Shown one piece after another: positions 16,394-17,948 of a DNA stretch of 17,948 bases; the stretch's first letter is position 1; each line of letters begins with the position of its first letter. The position numbers and the translations under genes are program-made. The DNA comes from JAGMDK01 sp023128695 (GTDB taxonomy: Bacteria > Planctomycetota > Phycisphaerae > UBA1845 > Fen-1342), in contig DAOVQG010000054.1 in assembly GCA_030628805.1 (NCBI GenBank), forward strand, positions 1 through 17,948. The letters are read 5' to 3'. A model generated the notes under the pieces. It made no database searches, was not told the origin of the DNA, and was given only the letters and a program-made list of their open reading frames with translations.

Positions 16394-17788
16394 ATGAGCA
16401 AGAGCCAGCCGGAACACCAGGTGCTGGACGGCGGCGACTTCGAGGCGGTTCTCGACAGCCTCGATGAAGGGATCGTCACGCTCGACGACCACGGCAATGT
16501 GATCGGCATTAACCGCGCTGCGTGCGAGCTTTTGGACATATCCAAAGCGGAAGCCTTGAAACACGGCTGCCCCTGCTTGTTGGGCGAGGAGATCTGCGCC
16601 CCGGGCTCCCGGCTGAGGGAGTCGATCTCGAAGAGGCAGCCGATCCGCTTCGACGAGGTGAACCTCGAAATGAACGCCGAGCACCGGAAGGTCTTTACGA
16701 TGCGTAGCGTCGTCTTCCGTGCGGGGGAGCGAAGAACGGGGGGCGGGGTCGTGATCTTCAGCGACATAACCGAGTTGGTCAACCTGAGGCGTGATCTCGG
16801 CACGCGCTATCGGCTTCACAACATCATCGGCAAGAGCAAGGCAATCCAAGACGTCTTCGAGCTCATCGAGCAAGTGGCTGACTCGGACGCCACGGTCCTG
16901 ATCGAAGGCGAGACGGGCACCGGTAAGGAACTTGTCGCGCACGCCATTCACCATCTCGGCCCCCGGGCCGCCGGCCCGTTCGTGGCCGTGAACTGCTCCG
17001 CCCTGCCGGAGAGCTTGCTCGAAAGCGAGTTGTTCGGGCATACGCGCGGCGCATTCACGGGAGCTCTGCGCGACAAGCGCGGCCGGTTCGAGGCGGCGTC
17101 CGGCGGAACGATCTTCCTCGATGAGATCGGCGACATATCCGCTAACATACAGGTCAAGCTGCTGCGCGTGCTCCAAGAGCGAACGATCGAGCGCGTGGGA
17201 GATGAGCAGCCGCTGGCGGTCGACATTCGCGTGATCGCCGCCACCAATCGTCCGCTTGCGGAACTGGTTTCCTCCGGGCAATTCCGGCAGGATCTGTACT
17301 ATCGCCTGCGGGTGGTGCCGATTCGGTTGCCGATGCTTAGCGGGCGGCGCGATGATATTCCGCTGTTGGCCCAGCATTTTGTCGAAAGGTTCCGCGAGCA
17401 GACGGGGCGGGCAATCGACGGGATCGACGAAGAAGCTCTGGCACTCATGCTCGACCACCGCTGGCCGGGCAACGTACGCGAACTCGAGAACGCTGTCGAA
17501 CACGCATTCGTCAAGGCGCGCCGCGGCCTCATCCGTCCCGCGCACCTGCCGCTCGAACTGCGTCAGGGCGAATCCGGCGGCGTGGAATCGCCGGCTCACG
17601 ACGCGCCGGTTCGTTCACGAGGGCGTGGCCGGGCAGACCTGTCGCCTGAGCGGGTGCGAGAGGTCCTGACGGCAACGGGCTGGAATGTCGCCAAGGCGGC
17701 CCGCCGGCTTCACATCAGCAGAACCACACTGTACAAGCGGATGGCGGAATTCAACCTCGACCAAAAGGGAGGGCGAAGCTCCCGCTGA
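16394..17788 (+). CDS. Sigma-54-dependent transcriptional activator (PAS, AAA+, Fis-type HTH)
   Basis: The 464-residue protein is a bacterial enhancer-binding protein that uses ATP hydrolysis to open sigma-54 promoters. An N-terminal PAS sensor (about 12-130) contains three close cysteines (Cys59, Cys61, Cys68), hinting at a metal, redox or cofactor site. The AAA+ domain (about 143-390) has Walker A GETGTGKE (172-179), the sigma-54-contacting GAFTGA (219-224), Walker B GGTIFLDEIGD (237-247), the arginine region FRQDLYYRLR and HRWPGNVRELEN. The C-terminal Fis-like helix-turn-helix is WNVAKAARRLHISRTTLYKR (430-449). The ATG at 16394 is chosen for GGAGG eight bases upstream; in-frame GTG/ATG codons at 16337 and 16343 are less likely. 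The last residues (KGGRSSR) and the TGA are encoded by an intergenic palindrome, so the original C-terminus was probably different. The target may be the adjacent acetyl-CoA hydrolase gene, but I found no proper -24/-12 promoter there. Confidence 0.95.
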   Translation: MSKSQPEHQVLDGGDFEAVLDSLDEGIVTLDDHGNVIGINRAACELLDISKAEALKHGCPCLLGEEICAPGSRLRESISKRQPIRFDEVNLEMNAEHRKVFTMRSVVFRAGERRTGGGVVIFSDITELVNLRRDLGTRYRLHNIIGKSKAIQDVFELIEQVADSDATVLIEGETGTGKELVAHAIHHLGPRAAGPFVAVNCSALPESLLESELFGHTRGAFTGALRDKRGRFEAASGGTIFLDEIGDISANIQVKLLRVLQERTIERVGDEQPLAVDIRVIAATNRPLAELVSSGQFRQDLYYRLRVVPIRLPMLSGRRDDIPLLAQHFVERFREQTGRAIDGIDEEALALMLDHRWPGNVRELENAVEHAFVKARRGLIRPAHLPLELRQGESGGVESPAHDAPVRSRGRGRADLSPERVREVLTATGWNVAKAARRLHISRTTLYKRMAEFNLDQKGGRSSR

Positions 17789-17904
17789 GCCGTGGCCAAG
17801 GGGAGGGCGAAGCTCCTGCTGAGCCGTGGCGCCCCCGGCTCGGCAGGAGCCTCGCCCTCCCGTGGGCCGTGGCGCCCCTGGCTCGGCAGGAGCCTCGCCC
17901 TCCC
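17767..17904. repeat. Compound copy of the GGGAGGGCGAAGCTCC palindrome
   Basis: A left arm (17767-17791), then a complete palindrome (17801-17861), then a right arm (17880-17904). This looks like one element nested inside another, or serial copies that lost halves. The first arm covers the end of the sigma-54 activator gene and supplies its stop codon. Confidence 0.8.
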
Positions 17905-17913
17905 GCTCGGCGT

Positions 17914-17937
17914 GTGTGCCACTGCTCTTGAGCAGTG
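17914..17937. repeat. Single arm of the CACTGCTCTTGAGCAGTG repeat at the window edge
   Basis: These 24 bases equal the left arm at 6240-6263. The matching inverted arm, if present, would lie just past the right edge. Confidence 0.75.
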
Positions 17938-17948
17938 TCTTTTCTGAC

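Overview
The window looks like a chromosomal segment of a planctomycete (Planctomycetota). The evidence is indirect but consistent. A tRNA-Ile/tRNA-Ala/23S rRNA transcription unit has its own promoter and no 16S gene in front of it; unlinked 16S and 23S genes are common in this phylum. A secreted protease carries DCNxNGIPDECD-type repeats and a C-terminal dockerin-like module, a style typical of planctomycete secreted proteins. Intergenic DNA is full of paired palindromes. I cannot place it below phylum level.

Layout. Positions 1-3356 (minus strand) hold the rRNA unit: promoter, tRNA-Ile(GAU), long spacer, tRNA-Ala(UGC), spacer, and a 23S gene whose 3' end lies beyond the left edge. The 23S gene has an approximately 90-nt hairpin insertion in helix 45, built of degenerate 7-bp repeats. 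Both spacers carry 7-bp repeats of other sequence. From 3664 to 6183 is bamA (minus) with a visible promoter and terminator. At 6394-7122 (plus) is a class I glutamine amidotransferase-like hydrolase. From 9533 down to 7328 is a minus-strand ribH-nusB-ftsY cluster with a promoter in front of ribH. From 9805 to 12153 (minus) is the secreted C1A protease. From 12424 (plus) come a membrane-anchored HEAT-like protein, a tRNA-Ser(GCU) with its own promoter and terminator, a receiver domain lacking its N-terminus, an acetyl-CoA hydrolase/transferase-GNAT fusion gene interrupted by an in-frame TAG, and a PAS/AAA+/Fis sigma-54 activator.

The genes do not form one pathway. Most are housekeeping: ribosome, outer-membrane assembly, riboflavin, rRNA antitermination and membrane targeting. 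The right half is more accessory and shows decay (truncated receiver, interrupted fusion gene). The strongest signals for a second look are the heptad-repeat hairpins inside and between rRNA genes, the 16S-less rRNA unit, several REPIN-like inverted-repeat families between genes (one supplies the stop codon and last residues of the sigma-54 activator), and the amber codon in the CoA-transferase/GNAT fusion. I found no CRISPR array, transposase, integrase, phage gene or defence island.
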